In this document: one piece after another, positions 16,124 to 25,846 of the stretch
Numbering within the stretch: the first letter of the stretch is position 1
Layout: every line of letters begins with the position of its first letter
From: Sulfobacillus sp.
GTDB lineage: Bacteria > Bacillota > Sulfobacillia > Sulfobacillales > Sulfobacillaceae
DNA length: 64,000 nt
Assembly: GCA_027309085.1 (NCBI GenBank)
Contig: DAIDDL010000017.1
Location: 1-64,000 of the forward strand
Reading direction: 5' to 3'
The notes under the pieces: generated by a model
The model's input: the letters and a program-made list of their open reading frames with translations, nothing else
Database searches by the model: none
Told to the model about the DNA's origin: nothing
Translations under genes and position numbers: made by a program

Positions 16124-16633
16124 GTGAGACGACGTTTATTCCGCCGCGCCCTGGCGTTGGCCGCAATTATGGGTGCCGGCGCGATATTAGCCGGATGCGG
16201 CAGCCAGACGAGCATGGGCAATATGCCGGGACCTGTCAGGAGGGTGGTCAACACACCAACGCTGACGGGGCGGAATATTGCCGTCAACATGCTGAACGCC
16301 ACAGGTAACCAGTCCTATATCGGCACAGGCCGGATTCCTGGCTATTACAGCTACGGCCCGTCTTATGACGACGGCAGCAACACCTATTATGTAACCTTTG
16401 AGGTGCCGGTCAACACGCGGGGGATTGAGAAGCAGCTGAGTTACATCCCACGCCCCGTCGAGTCCACTACGATTCTGGATGATGTGTATATCAATATCCC
16501 GCAATTGCCAGGTTTGGCGTATGATCGTTTGTATTACGACCCGAGCACCCGCTTGGCGCCATTTTCGTTTAAACTGCTGCCGACAGGCGCTGTGCTTGAT
16601 GAGTCGTGGGATGCGGTGCTGGTCAATAGTTGA
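16124..16633 (+). CDS. Putative lipoprotein
   Basis: The start at GTG 16124 is chosen because GGAGG lies 8 bases upstream; an ATG at 16100 would be badly spaced. The N-terminus is a lipoprotein signal: RRRLFRR, a hydrophobic stretch ALALAAIMGAG, then the lipobox LAGC, with Cys about residue 25. The remaining 145 residues are Tyr/Pro/Asn-rich and beta-like, and show no family I recognise. It should be anchored to the outer face of the cytoplasmic membrane. The PLP enzyme gene begins 21 bases later and may share its transcript. Confidence 0.65.
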   Translation: MRRRLFRRALALAAIMGAGAILAGCGSQTSMGNMPGPVRRVVNTPTLTGRNIAVNMLNATGNQSYIGTGRIPGYYSYGPSYDDGSNTYYVTFEVPVNTRGIEKQLSYIPRPVESTTILDDVYINIPQLPGLAYDRLYYDPSTRLAPFSFKLLPTGAVLDESWDAVLVNS

Positions 16634-16654
16634 GACCGCACCGCAGGGGACAGT

Positions 16655-17827
16655 ATGGGAAAGGCGGTGGGACACGCGGACCGTTACGAAGAAAACCGCT
16701 GGGGGTTCACAACCCGGGCCATCCATAAGGGACAAGCTCCTGACCCGGTGACAGGCGCCACAATCATGCCCATCTACCAAACCAGCACGTATACACAGAA
16801 GCTGGATGGGAACCCGGTCCCGTACGAATATGCCCGGGGGGACAGTCCCAACCGGGATGCTCTGGAAGAGGCGCTGGCCTCTTTGGAAGGCGGGGATTTC
16901 GCGGTGTCTTTTGCCTCCGGAATGGCGGCAGACGACGCCGTGCTCCGGCGTTTGGCGCCCGGCGACCATATCATCGCGGGAGCAGATTTGTACGGCGGGG
17001 TGTACCGCCTGTTGGAGAGCATCTACCGCCCGCAAGGTATTCGCACCGATTACTGCGACCTGTCCCGGCCCGGTTGGGTGGACCGCATCCAGCCCGCCAC
17101 GCGCTTGGTGTGGCTGGAGACGCCCACCAACCCCCTCTTGCAGATAGCTCCCATGGAGTTCATCACGGAGGCGGCGCACCGCCATAATCTGGAGGTGGTT
17201 GTCGACAATACCTTTGCGTCGCCGTATTTGCAAAATCCGCTGCAGTGGGGCGCGGACCTAGTCATGCATTCCATGACTAAATACATTGCGGGCCACTCAG
17301 ATGTGATCGGGGGGATTGTCGCCGGACGCAGCACGTCATGGCGTGAGCACCTGACGTTTGTGCGCAACGCTGCGGGCGCTGTGATCAGTCCCTTCGACGC
17401 ATGGCTGACACTCCGGGGCCTCAAGACGCTGGCCTTGCGCATGGAGCGGCACAGCGAGAACGCTGGGCGCATCGCCGAATGGCTGGCGGCTCAGCCGGCC
17501 GTGGGGACAGTGTATTATCCCGGCCGTCAAAGAGGGTGGCAGCAGCAGATGCGGCTCCCGGGCGGCATGGTCTCTTTTGTGCTGAAGGATGCGGGAGCCG
17601 AAGAGGCATTTCGTGTGCTGCGCCGGCTCAGGGTGTTCAGTGTGGCGGAAAGCCTGGGCGGGGTCGAGTCGCTGGCCAGCCACCCCGCCACGATGACCCA
17701 CGCGGCGCTGCCCCCAGAAGAGCGGGAACGCCGGGGGATCGTCGCGGGTCTTATCCGGCTGTCTGTCGGGATTGAAGATCTGGGCGACTTGCTGGCAGAC
17801 CTGGAGCAGGCGCTGGCCCCCTCCTGA
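16655..17827 (+). CDS. Cystathionine gamma-synthase/lyase-family PLP enzyme
   Basis: The 390-residue protein belongs to the Cys/Met metabolism PLP family. It shows the phosphate-binding SFASGMAADDAV loop, WLETPTNPLLQI, VVDNTFASPYLQNP (the PLP-ring Asp), and the Schiff-base lysine K209 in HSMTKYIAGHSDVIGG. The C-terminal SLGGVESLASHPATMTHA box binds the substrate carboxylate. The family includes cystathionine gamma-synthase, gamma-lyase, beta-lyase and methionine gamma-lyase, which similar motifs cannot separate. Neighbouring genes give no sulfur pathway, so a catabolic or transsulfuration role stays open. Confidence 0.85.
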   Translation: MGKAVGHADRYEENRWGFTTRAIHKGQAPDPVTGATIMPIYQTSTYTQKLDGNPVPYEYARGDSPNRDALEEALASLEGGDFAVSFASGMAADDAVLRRLAPGDHIIAGADLYGGVYRLLESIYRPQGIRTDYCDLSRPGWVDRIQPATRLVWLETPTNPLLQIAPMEFITEAAHRHNLEVVVDNTFASPYLQNPLQWGADLVMHSMTKYIAGHSDVIGGIVAGRSTSWREHLTFVRNAAGAVISPFDAWLTLRGLKTLALRMERHSENAGRIAEWLAAQPAVGTVYYPGRQRGWQQQMRLPGGMVSFVLKDAGAEEAFRVLRRLRVFSVAESLGGVESLASHPATMTHAALPPEERERRGIVAGLIRLSVGIEDLGDLLADLEQALAPS

Positions 17828-17839
17828 AAGGGGGAGCGG

Positions 17840-18976
17840 TTAGCCGCCCGCCAATATTTCGCTGAGGCGGGTGACGCCTTGCGCCAGATCGTTGTCCGAC
17901 GAGGCCAGGGAGATGCGCACGTAAGACTCCGTGGCCGACCCGAAAGCTGACCCGGGGGCTACGGCAATATGTTCTTGGGCCAGAAGGTTCAAGGCGAAAG
18001 TGCGGGAGTCGGCGTGGGTCCGGGAAATATCCACCAAGAGGTAAAAGGCGCCGGCCGGAGCCTGGACTGGAATATTTCGCGAACGCAAGATGTCGAGGCA
18101 CAGGTCCCGGCGCTCCCGGTAGTGGCCCAGCCGGGTCTGAATTCCCGGCCCGCCCGCTGCCAAGGCAGCCATCCCCGCGTACTGCAGAGGCTCGGACACG
18201 GAGGACCACAGTCCCATCGCAATCCGGTTGAGAGATTCCATGGCCCGCTCTGGTCCCGCCAGATATCCCAGGCGCCAGCCTGTCATCGCGTACGTCTTTG
18301 AAAAGGAATACACCGATAATGTCCTTTGCGGGGCGAGCACGGCCGGAGAGAGGGGAGGCCGTCCGTAGACAATCTGGTCATACACCTCATCAGAGATAAT
18401 CCATAAATCGTGCTGCTCAGCGAAGGCGACAAGTTTTTCGGTGAGTTCCGGGCCGGGGATGCTGCCGGCGGGATTTCCCGGAAAGTTGACAACGAGGGCC
18501 CGGGTCTTAGGAGACACCAGATTCTGGAGGGCGCTCAGGTCGGGCCAAAAATCGGGAGCCGCCAGCGGGTACAGCACGGGTTCCAAGTGCAGGGCTTGCA
18601 CCCCGCCCAGGTAGTCAGGCCATCCCGGATTGGGCACCAGCACTTGCTCGCCGGGCCGCAAAGAGCCCATGAATGAGACGAACAGCGCCGGGATGCCGCC
18701 GGGGGTCACGAGGATTTCTTGCGGGGAGCGGACCACGTGGTTGACGCGCTGGATTTTTTCGGCAAGGGCCTCCCGCAGGGGGGCAATTCCCCATGATGAC
18801 GTGTAGTGGTTGTGTCCATCATGGGCCGCCCGGCAATAGGCGTCGATGACGGCCGGATCCGGGGGAAAATCTGGTTCGCCTGTTTCCAGACGGATGACAT
18901 CCGGCATTTGCAGGGCCAGATCCAATATTTCTCTAATGCCTGAAGTTGGCAAATCTTCGCTTTGAGCCCAATGCAC
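17840..18976 (-). CDS. Class I/II PLP aminotransferase
   Basis: The likely start is GTG 18976, with AAAGGGGA 10 bases upstream; an in-frame ATG at 19012 has no ribosome site. The 378-residue protein has the aspartate aminotransferase family I fold type: TSGIREILDLALQMPDVIRL with GEPDF at the N-terminus, NFPGNPAG, the ISDEVYDQIVYG box, and the PLP-lysine motif SFSKTYAMTGWRLGY. The final YVRISLASS holds the Arg that binds the substrate carboxylate. Substrate range is not readable. It is convergent with the Cys/Met enzyme; 12 bases separate the two stops. Confidence 0.85.
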   Translation of the reverse strand: MHWAQSEDLPTSGIREILDLALQMPDVIRLETGEPDFPPDPAVIDAYCRAAHDGHNHYTSSWGIAPLREALAEKIQRVNHVVRSPQEILVTPGGIPALFVSFMGSLRPGEQVLVPNPGWPDYLGGVQALHLEPVLYPLAAPDFWPDLSALQNLVSPKTRALVVNFPGNPAGSIPGPELTEKLVAFAEQHDLWIISDEVYDQIVYGRPPLSPAVLAPQRTLSVYSFSKTYAMTGWRLGYLAGPERAMESLNRIAMGLWSSVSEPLQYAGMAALAAGGPGIQTRLGHYRERRDLCLDILRSRNIPVQAPAGAFYLLVDISRTHADSRTFALNLLAQEHIAVAPGSAFGSATESYVRISLASSDNDLAQGVTRLSEILAGG

Positions 18977-19104
18977 GGTACCGTTGTCCCCTTTCGCAGA
19001 TGGCTGGACCATCACGTCACTAGTGTACGGCTTCCGCCGCCAGGCCAGCAACAACACCGAGCACAATTAAGAACCAGATCGCGAAAAGATGGAAATTTAG
19101 AGGA

Positions 19105-21213
19105 ATGCGCGCGGCCGATAGCGAATGTTACGATATGGACTATAAAGGGATCGCACCAGAACTTCACAGACAAATTGCCCAGACACTGCATGACATCTTC
19201 CAGCTGGATCACTTCCGGCCAATGCAGCAAGAAATCATCACTAGTGTTTTTCTGCATCGCAGCCAGTTGGCGATTTTGCCAACGGGAGCCGGAAAATCTT
19301 TGTGCTATCAGCTTCCGGCTGCCCTTTTGCCGTCCGTGACCGTGGTCATTTCACCGCTGCTGGCACTGATGAAAGATCAGGTCGACCGGCTGCAGGCCCT
19401 GGGAATCCCCGCTTACCAGTTGAGCCATTGGGACTCGGCGCAAGAGCAGCGGCGGGTGATGCAGTTGTGGGAAAAGGGTCAGCTTAAAATTGTGTTTATG
19501 GCTCCGGAACGATTGCGGCATCCGGAAATTGCGCGCCGGCTGCCCGCTTTGGGCTGCGGACTTCTTGTCGTGGATGAAGCCCATTCGATTTCAGAGTGGG
19601 GGCACGATTTCCGCCCGGACTACCGGAGGATCCGGCGCTTTCACGAACAGATCGGCCAGCCCCCGATTCTGGCCCTGACCGCGACCGCTACCCCGGCGGT
19701 GGAGGAAGACATCTTACGGCAGTTGGGGCTCGACCGCGCATCGTGCCGGGTGATCCGGCGGCCCATTGACCGACCTAATATTTATTTAGGGGTGGACGTT
19801 GTGAAAAGCCGCACGGCCCAACGCGCCCAGGTGCTGGAACGCATTCGGGCTGAGGCTGGCGCGGTGATTTTATACACAGACACCCGGCGTCAGGCGGAGG
19901 ATTGGGGAGCGTGGCTGGCACGGGCGGTGGCGGAACCCGTGGCCGTATACCATGCGGGCTTGGCGCGGGACGTGCGCCTGACGGTGCAGGACGGATTTGC
20001 CTCGCGCCGCATCCGCCTGGTCGTGGCCACCACGGCCTTCGGCATGGGAATAGACCGGTCCGACGTGAAAGGTGTCATCAATGTGGGCATGCCCGAATCC
20101 ATTGATGCTTACAGTCAGGAGTGGGGCCGCGCCGGGCGCGATGGGGAGCCGGCCTGGTCGTCCATGGTGATTACGGCGTCCGATATTCAGGGCCGGCGCC
20201 GGATGATTGAGCGGGACCGGCCACAGCGGGCCGAGATTCAAGAGTTCGCTGCGCGCCTCCAGCAATTGCCCGTGGGACGGCCGTTTTGGTGGACGCCCCC
20301 GCTCCGGGACGGCGACAGCAGCGGTGACCTGGCCGAAAATCACCTGGCCGCTCTGGAAGAGATGGGTCAAATCACTGTGGCCTCAAAGCGGGCGCACGAA
20401 ATGCTGCTGACGATTGCCCAGCCGATTGAGGACTGGACAGTGTCCGCGCTTTATGACCGCATGCAGCATCAATTCACCCGCCGCATGGAGCGCTATGAGG
20501 CCATGAAGGCTTACGTAGTGTCCACGACGTGCCGCCGGCAAGCCGTTAGCGGGTATTTTCAACAGGTGCTCGAGCAGCGTCCTGAGGTGTGTTGCGACTG
20601 CTGTGACCGGCAGCAGCACCCGGAGCCGCCCGCACCCAAGGCGGAAGCCGGCGGATTGGAAGACCGCGTGCGCCAGTGGCGGAAAGCCCGTGCGGCGCAA
20701 GACCAGGTTCCCTCCTATATCGTGTTCAGCGACAAGGTGCTGCGCGAATTGTGCGAGAGGCGTCCCCAAGACGAGGCCCAGTTGGCCCAGTGCCCAGGGA
20801 TGGGCCCCGTGCGCACGGCCCGTTACGGGGACGACTTGCTGGCTATGTTCCAGGGAGAGGGACCCCGCGCCCGCAAGGCCGCCCCATCTGCTAAAGAAGA
20901 GGCCTGGCTGCTGTTTGCGGAAGGCATGCCCCTGGCCGGGGTGGCGCTGCGGGTGCGGCGGCAACCGTCTACGGTGGTGGGGTATCTGGAGGACTGGATT
21001 GCGGCGAATGAGACGGAGTCCTGGCAGTGGTACTGCGGCAGCGTGCTGCCCGCGGATGTCCGGCGCCATCTTGCCGAAGCCTGCGAGCAGATGCCGGAGG
21101 CGTCTCTTCGCGAACTCTATGACTATTTCCATGGAGAATACAGTTTTGACGCCCTGCGCATCGGGCGCGCGGTGCATGCCAAGCTAGGGAGCGCGGCCCA
21201 CGCGGGCCGCTAG
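19105..21213 (+). CDS. recQ: ATP-dependent DNA helicase RecQ
   Basis: The 702-residue protein carries the RecQ motifs in order: FRPMQQE (motif 0), ILPTGAGKSLCYQLPA (Walker A), ISPLLALMKDQVDRL, VDEAHSISEWGHDFRPDY (DEAH box and aromatic loop), ALTATAT (III), YHAGL, VVATTAFGMGIDRSDV and QEWGRAGRDG (VI). Past residue 430 a zinc-binding region follows, with C in TTCRR and CCDCC spaced as in RecQ-Ct; then an HRDC-like segment (RELCERRPQDEAQLAQCPGMGP) and a helix-turn-helix tail. It unwinds DNA in recombination and fork repair. The last 30 bases overlap the 3' end of the convergent terpene-synthase gene. Confidence 0.92.
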   Translation: MRAADSECYDMDYKGIAPELHRQIAQTLHDIFQLDHFRPMQQEIITSVFLHRSQLAILPTGAGKSLCYQLPAALLPSVTVVISPLLALMKDQVDRLQALGIPAYQLSHWDSAQEQRRVMQLWEKGQLKIVFMAPERLRHPEIARRLPALGCGLLVVDEAHSISEWGHDFRPDYRRIRRFHEQIGQPPILALTATATPAVEEDILRQLGLDRASCRVIRRPIDRPNIYLGVDVVKSRTAQRAQVLERIRAEAGAVILYTDTRRQAEDWGAWLARAVAEPVAVYHAGLARDVRLTVQDGFASRRIRLVVATTAFGMGIDRSDVKGVINVGMPESIDAYSQEWGRAGRDGEPAWSSMVITASDIQGRRRMIERDRPQRAEIQEFAARLQQLPVGRPFWWTPPLRDGDSSGDLAENHLAALEEMGQITVASKRAHEMLLTIAQPIEDWTVSALYDRMQHQFTRRMERYEAMKAYVVSTTCRRQAVSGYFQQVLEQRPEVCCDCCDRQQHPEPPAPKAEAGGLEDRVRQWRKARAAQDQVPSYIVFSDKVLRELCERRPQDEAQLAQCPGMGPVRTARYGDDLLAMFQGEGPRARKAAPSAKEEAWLLFAEGMPLAGVALRVRRQPSTVVGYLEDWIAANETESWQWYCGSVLPADVRRHLAEACEQMPEASLRELYDYFHGEYSFDALRIGRAVHAKLGSAAHAGR

Positions 21214-22242
21214 CCAGATACCGATGCTGATGCTGCCCCCTGTCGCCAGGAGCTGGCAGGCCGGTTTGTTCAGGTGGTGCCGGACCTTGCGGTCCGACAG
21301 GTAAAAACCCAGCAGGCCCCGCGCGACGTAGCGGTGAAATGGCGCATCAGGCAGGCCTTTGGCCTGGACCAGCACATGGCGGTAAATCATCTGAATCCGC
21401 CCGGTGGCGTGGCTTGGCGTGTCATAGTACGTCACAAAATTGAGATCGCCGCCTTGAAGGTCTTCTTCTTGGTCAATGAGGTAATCCAGCAAAATGTGGA
21501 GAGCGCCCAGCCACGGAAAATAGAGCGCAAATACCCGCTGCACCGTCGCGGAATCTGGATGGGCATCTTGGGCCATGGTCAGCAGGGCAAAGAGTCCGAG
21601 GGTCGATCCGGCGGCTGCGGAGAATTCCCACCAGAACAGCCCGTCGTGAGGATTCGCTTCCCGCCGGAACCACGCATCCAGGTTCGCCACGCGCGTGTCT
21701 GCCGGCCCGTGTTTGTACACCTGCAAATCGATGTACAGCTCAACCAGCTTGCGCATGGGCGCGGCAATGGCTGCGTATCCCGGAAAGAACTGCAGAGCTG
21801 TCTGCGAGCTTTTGACGAGAGATGCCATGTAGCCGCCGTCTTCTCCCTGGGGATGGTCCCGGTAATAATCCCGAACGGGAGCGGAGGGCGTGACGGCATC
21901 CAGCAGCGACTGGTGAAGCCACCGCAAATTCCCAGGATCCTGGGACGGTCCGCGGTCAGTGACAGTATCCAGGTAGTCGCACAGTGTCTGGTACGGTACC
22001 AGAAATTCCAGAAGATAGCCTTGGGGATCCCGGGACGGTCCCCCAAAGACGCCTCCGCCCTCGCAGTGAAACTGTTTGTCGCGCAGAGAAATCAGGGCCT
22101 GCTGGCGCAGCATCGGGTCGGGAATATGTTCGGCGGTTTCTTTCAGTTGGGTGATCGCATGGATGACGCGGGGGCGGACGGACCGGAAATATTCTGTCCC
22201 CCAGCGCCATGATCTCACGAAATCCACCGAGTTTACGCTCAT
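21184..22242 (-). CDS. DUF2600 / YtpB-like terpene synthase (tetraprenyl-beta-curcumene synthase family)
   Basis: The 352-residue protein belongs to DUF2600, the family of Bacillus YtpB, which cyclises long C35 prenyl diphosphates to make sesquarterpenes. Diagnostic blocks are ISLRDKQFHCEGGGVFGG, EFLVPYQTLCDYLDTVTDR (with the Asp-rich DxxTD), and FPWLGALHILLDYLIDQEEDLQGGDLNF. These large class IB enzymes lack the usual DDxxD plus NSE pair. The product here is not defined by sequence; in Bacillus the pathway provides lipids that protect membranes and spores. No prenyltransferase neighbour is present in this window. Confidence 0.8.
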   Translation of the reverse strand: MSVNSVDFVRSWRWGTEYFRSVRPRVIHAITQLKETAEHIPDPMLRQQALISLRDKQFHCEGGGVFGGPSRDPQGYLLEFLVPYQTLCDYLDTVTDRGPSQDPGNLRWLHQSLLDAVTPSAPVRDYYRDHPQGEDGGYMASLVKSSQTALQFFPGYAAIAAPMRKLVELYIDLQVYKHGPADTRVANLDAWFRREANPHDGLFWWEFSAAAGSTLGLFALLTMAQDAHPDSATVQRVFALYFPWLGALHILLDYLIDQEEDLQGGDLNFVTYYDTPSHATGRIQMIYRHVLVQAKGLPDAPFHRYVARGLLGFYLSDRKVRHHLNKPACQLLATGGSISIGIWLAARVGRAP

Positions 22243-22351
22243 TGTGTTCTGGTCCTTTCTTGCTGACGATTGCCTGTGATGCCGCCCAAGGTCTGTACGC
22301 AGTCCCCGGGGCCTGTACTCTTAGGCTATGCCGGGTTCTGCGGTGGTTAGA

Positions 22352-22412
22352 CCGCCTTCCGGGGAAGGCGGAGGCCAAGGAAGTCCCGGACGGGCGAACC
22401 TCCTTGGCCTCC
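22352..22412. terminator. Two overlapping hairpins between tricorn and DUF2600 genes
   Basis: Hairpin A pairs CCGCCTTCC (22352-22360) with GGAAGGCGG (22363-22371). Hairpin B pairs GGAGGCCAAGGA (22370-22381) with TCCTTGGCCTCC (22401-22412). They share two bases, so they compete. They sit downstream of the minus-strand tricorn gene and upstream of the DUF2600 start, and could terminate one transcript or form a small attenuator for the other. Confidence 0.4.
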
Positions 22413-22527
22413 CGCTGGGCAGACACTGTGAGAGCGCGGGACGGAAATGCTCTGCATACTCCATTTATGGAGAAAGTTTCCTCATTGTATCACGTTGTCT
22501 CCGCCCGCCGGTCCCATCCGCCGCCCG

Positions 22528-25500
22528 CTATTGCCCGGTCCCCGGCCGTTTGGGCAGCGGGGGCGGGGCAAGATGGGGCTTCACAGAAAAGTCCGGCCAG
22601 GACGGCGGGGCGTCCTTCAGCCGGTCCATGGCCTCTTGAATGGACCGGCGCAGCTGCTCGTCGTGGTGGCGGGCATAATCCTCCGGGGTGTTCTCGACGG
22701 GAATGGTCGGGTCCGTGCCGTAGTTTTCCACGCCCCAGCCGACATCATTGAACCAGAAAGAAAATTCCGGCTGGGTGGTAATGCTGCCGTCCACGAGACG
22801 GTGCCGGGCCCAGATGCCGATGACTCCCCCCCAAGTGCGCTGCCCCACCAAGGGGCCGATGCCCATCAGTTTGAACGAGTGGGAGAAAATGTCGCCGTCC
22901 GAGCCGGCATATTCGTTGGTCAGTGCCACGATTGGGCCCACCACACTATCTCCGGGGTAAGGTTCAGGCTGGCCGTGGCGGGGGACGTCGTATCCCAGGC
23001 GTTTTCGCTGCAAATTTTCCAAAATAAGTTGAGACACATGGCCGCCGCCATTGAAGCGCACGTCAACGATAACTCCCTCCCGCTCCGATTCGGCGAGATA
23101 TGCGCGGTAAAATTCGGCGAAGCCGCGGGGCCCCATGTCCGGGATGTGCACATAGCCAATTCGGCCGCCAGAGGCTTGGTGGACGGTTTCGCGATTCTTG
23201 TTGACCCACTCGCGGTAGCGTGCCGGCATTTCCTGTTCGAGCGGCACGACGGTGGTGTGGAATTTCTCACGGGTGGTTGCTTTCAGAACTTCGAGCCCTA
23301 CTTCTTTTCCCGCTTGGCTGACCAGGTGCGCCAGAGGCGGGAGATCTGGGCCGAGGGGCTTATTGTCAATCATGACGATGATGTCGCCTTCCTCGATGCC
23401 GGTGCCCGGGGCGGCTAGCGGCGAGGTCTCTCCGGGCTGGGTGCTGTCCCCGCGCACTATATGCACGAGGCGGTAGCCATTGGCTGATGCATCCCATTCC
23501 CAGTCTGCTGCCAGGAGCCCTGCCTGGTTTCTCGGTTCCGGGCGGTAGTCCCCTCCCATTTCATAGGCGTGCGAGGTGCCGAGTTCTCCTTGCATCTCCC
23601 ATACGACATCGGAAAACTCAGATCGGGTGGCAACGCGGGGCAAGAGCCGCTGGTAGCGTAGGAACATGCTGTCCCAGTCGAGTCCTGACATCGCCTGCGA
23701 CCAGAAATTGTCCCGCATCAGACGCCACGCTTCGCGCAGCATCTGGTTCCACTCGGCGGGCTGGTTGACAGCGACGACAATGCGGTGAAAATCGACGTAG
23801 CCGCTCGCGCGTCCCGGCTTTTTGGGCGTTTTGTCATCCGTTTTCTCTCCGGCTTTGACGACTCTGAGGTGTTTGCCCGCCCGCAGCGCCAGTGTGGAGC
23901 GGTCAGCGCTCAGGGTGAAACTGGTCATGTGCGTTGCCAGCGTCTCGGTTTTGAGATCTTTAAGAGAAAATTGATGGAGCACTGCGCGGGCGCCACCCTC
24001 TGCATAAAAGGAAGAATGCACGCTGCCGTGGGGTTCCGTCGTGGTCCAATACACATTGTCGGCGTCACAGGCGAGCTGCAGGTACAGCCCTTCACCGACA
24101 GGAAAGGGCACGGCGCGGTCAGCAATGCGGTCGAAGTCAATCTCTACGGCCGCCACAGACTCCTTGCCTTGCGGGGCGGCATCCGTATCCTTCTCTTTTA
24201 GCGGCCGTGGTTCGGGCCAGAATGGGGACTTCCCGTCCTTTTGCAAGGGGATGGCATAGGGATGCATCCCATTAGGGAAACTCAGGTCAAACCGCAGATT
24301 GTCATAGACTGGGTCAAACACCCGGTGAGACAAAAAGTACAGGTAGCGGCCTTTCGGGTCGAATACCGGGCTCTGGTCCACCAGCACCGGACGGGTGACC
24401 CAGTGGGACTCCTGGCTGGGAATGTGGTAAATTTTGATGGCACTGGTCTTGGCCCCTTGGTGCAGGCCGTAAGCAAGCCACTGGCTGTCCGCAGAAAAAT
24501 CCACGCCGCGGACAGGACCGTAGGCGGACGAGTCGATTTGCCTGAGGCTGAGAGTCTTCAGATCGGCCAGCCACAGTTCGTGGCGGTGATTCGCGAATGC
24601 TGCCAAAGTTCCGTCTGCGGACACTTCCAGTGCGGTGATTTCTCCCGTGTCCCCAGGAATTCGCACCGTGCTCTGCGCCTCGAGGTCGATGAGCTCCAGC
24701 CCTTCCTCGCCGCCGTCGTCGGAGACGGTGAGGACGCACGAGCTCCCGGGGACAAATCGGCTGAGCCGGTAGCGGACGCCTGCCAGCGCGCCCAGTGGCG
24801 TGCACGGCCCCTCCCAGTTGCCCATGTGAAACAGCTTGCCCCGAGAGGTCATGAGCAGGCTCTCGCCGTGTCCGGAAAGCTCATACTCCGTCCAGTAGTC
24901 TTGTGAGGGCACATAGCGGGTTTCAGACTGTGTGCGCTGGCTGTAGTAGCTGATGGCCAAACGGTGGTCTTCGCCGGTGCCAGGATTCAGCACGTACAGA
25001 TCTCCGCCGGAATGGTACACAATCACGTCACCGTCGGTGGCGGCGTTGCGTACGAAATATGTTTCATGATCGGTATGCCGCTTGAGGTCTGAACCGTGGG
25101 CATCAGTGGAGTATATGTTGGCGTAGCCCTCATGGTCGGAGATGAAGTACAGGCGCGGGCCCACCCACATGGGAGAGGCCAGATTCCCATCGATGCCTTC
25201 GAGACGGTCAAAATGCGAGGAATCCTGGCGGCCGACCCAGATTTGCCCGCGAGTGCCGCCGCGGTACCGCTTCCAGCGGGCCGGATCAGCCGTGTTGCGC
25301 CCGAGCGCCAGCGCGCCCCCTGGCCCAAAGGCGAGATTGTTGGCCGGCCCCAGATTCAAAGGCTCTGGATCGCCGCCAGTCAGGGACACGCGGTAGAGCA
25401 TAAACTGGGGGCGAAATGCCTGCTTGGCGTTCGAGGAAATGATCAGGTGCCCCTCAGGGGAAAAGGCAACGGGCTGGGTGTTGGCGGCCAGATAAGTCAG

Positions 25501-25749
25501 GCGGGTGATGGGCCCGCCCTCGGAGGCCATCAGGTAGACTTCGCTGTCTCCTTCCTCCCGGCCGACGAAGGCTACCTGGCTCCCATCCAGGGAGAGGACG
25601 GGCCGTGTCGCGGAACCCCATCCAGCTGTGAGGCGCCGGGCTGTCCCGCCGCTTTGGGGCACAGTCCACAGTTCATCTTCTGAGACAAAAACAATACGGT
25701 TTTGCGCAATGGTTGGATACCGGTAGTAGCCAGACTGCGGCATAGTCAT
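22528..25749 (-). CDS. Tricorn-like S41 protease
   Basis: The 1073-residue protein has the tricorn protease plan. Residues about 1-350 and 350-660 contain beta-propeller repeats (TAGWGSATRPVLSLDGSQVA and similar blades). Residues about 690-760 are a helical core (NQMLREAWRLMRDNFW), 760-860 a PDZ domain with IEEGDIIVMIDNKPL, and 870-1070 the S41 catalytic domain with IVDVRFNGGGHVSQ and the nucleophile region TNEYAGSDGDIFSHSFKLM, followed by VGQRTWGG. Tricorn is a large cytosolic complex that trims peptides from the proteasome or other proteases; bacterial homologues have the same domain order. It starts at ATG 25749 or 25743 with GAGGAGGATGAC upstream. The S9 peptidase gene at 29830 could work in the same peptide-degrading route. 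Confidence 0.9.
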   Translation of the reverse strand: MTMPQSGYYRYPTIAQNRIVFVSEDELWTVPQSGGTARRLTAGWGSATRPVLSLDGSQVAFVGREEGDSEVYLMASEGGPITRLTYLAANTQPVAFSPEGHLIISSNAKQAFRPQFMLYRVSLTGGDPEPLNLGPANNLAFGPGGALALGRNTADPARWKRYRGGTRGQIWVGRQDSSHFDRLEGIDGNLASPMWVGPRLYFISDHEGYANIYSTDAHGSDLKRHTDHETYFVRNAATDGDVIVYHSGGDLYVLNPGTGEDHRLAISYYSQRTQSETRYVPSQDYWTEYELSGHGESLLMTSRGKLFHMGNWEGPCTPLGALAGVRYRLSRFVPGSSCVLTVSDDGGEEGLELIDLEAQSTVRIPGDTGEITALEVSADGTLAAFANHRHELWLADLKTLSLRQIDSSAYGPVRGVDFSADSQWLAYGLHQGAKTSAIKIYHIPSQESHWVTRPVLVDQSPVFDPKGRYLYFLSHRVFDPVYDNLRFDLSFPNGMHPYAIPLQKDGKSPFWPEPRPLKEKDTDAAPQGKESVAAVEIDFDRIADRAVPFPVGEGLYLQLACDADNVYWTTTEPHGSVHSSFYAEGGARAVLHQFSLKDLKTETLATHMTSFTLSADRSTLALRAGKHLRVVKAGEKTDDKTPKKPGRASGYVDFHRIVVAVNQPAEWNQMLREAWRLMRDNFWSQAMSGLDWDSMFLRYQRLLPRVATRSEFSDVVWEMQGELGTSHAYEMGGDYRPEPRNQAGLLAADWEWDASANGYRLVHIVRGDSTQPGETSPLAAPGTGIEEGDIIVMIDNKPLGPDLPPLAHLVSQAGKEVGLEVLKATTREKFHTTVVPLEQEMPARYREWVNKNRETVHQASGGRIGYVHIPDMGPRGFAEFYRAYLAESEREGVIVDVRFNGGGHVSQLILENLQRKRLGYDVPRHGQPEPYPGDSVVGPIVALTNEYAGSDGDIFSHSFKLMGIGPLVGQRTWGGVIGIWARHRLVDGSITTQPEFSFWFNDVGWGVENYGTDPTIPVENTPEDYARHHDEQLRRSIQEAMDRLKDAPPSWPDFSVKPHLAPPPLPKRPGTGQ

Positions 25750-25846
25750 CCTCCTCGTGTCATATCCATATCTTTAATGGGCTGTCAGTGTTTTGCATGC
25801 TGACTCACGCCGGGTAGTATGGGAGAAACCCATCCGTTCCATGTTG

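Noticed and set aside
16187-17233. 348-aa minus-strand frame opposite the lipoprotein and PLP-enzyme genes
   Set aside because: It is antisense to two supported genes and has no recognisable domain; high GC produces such long open frames.
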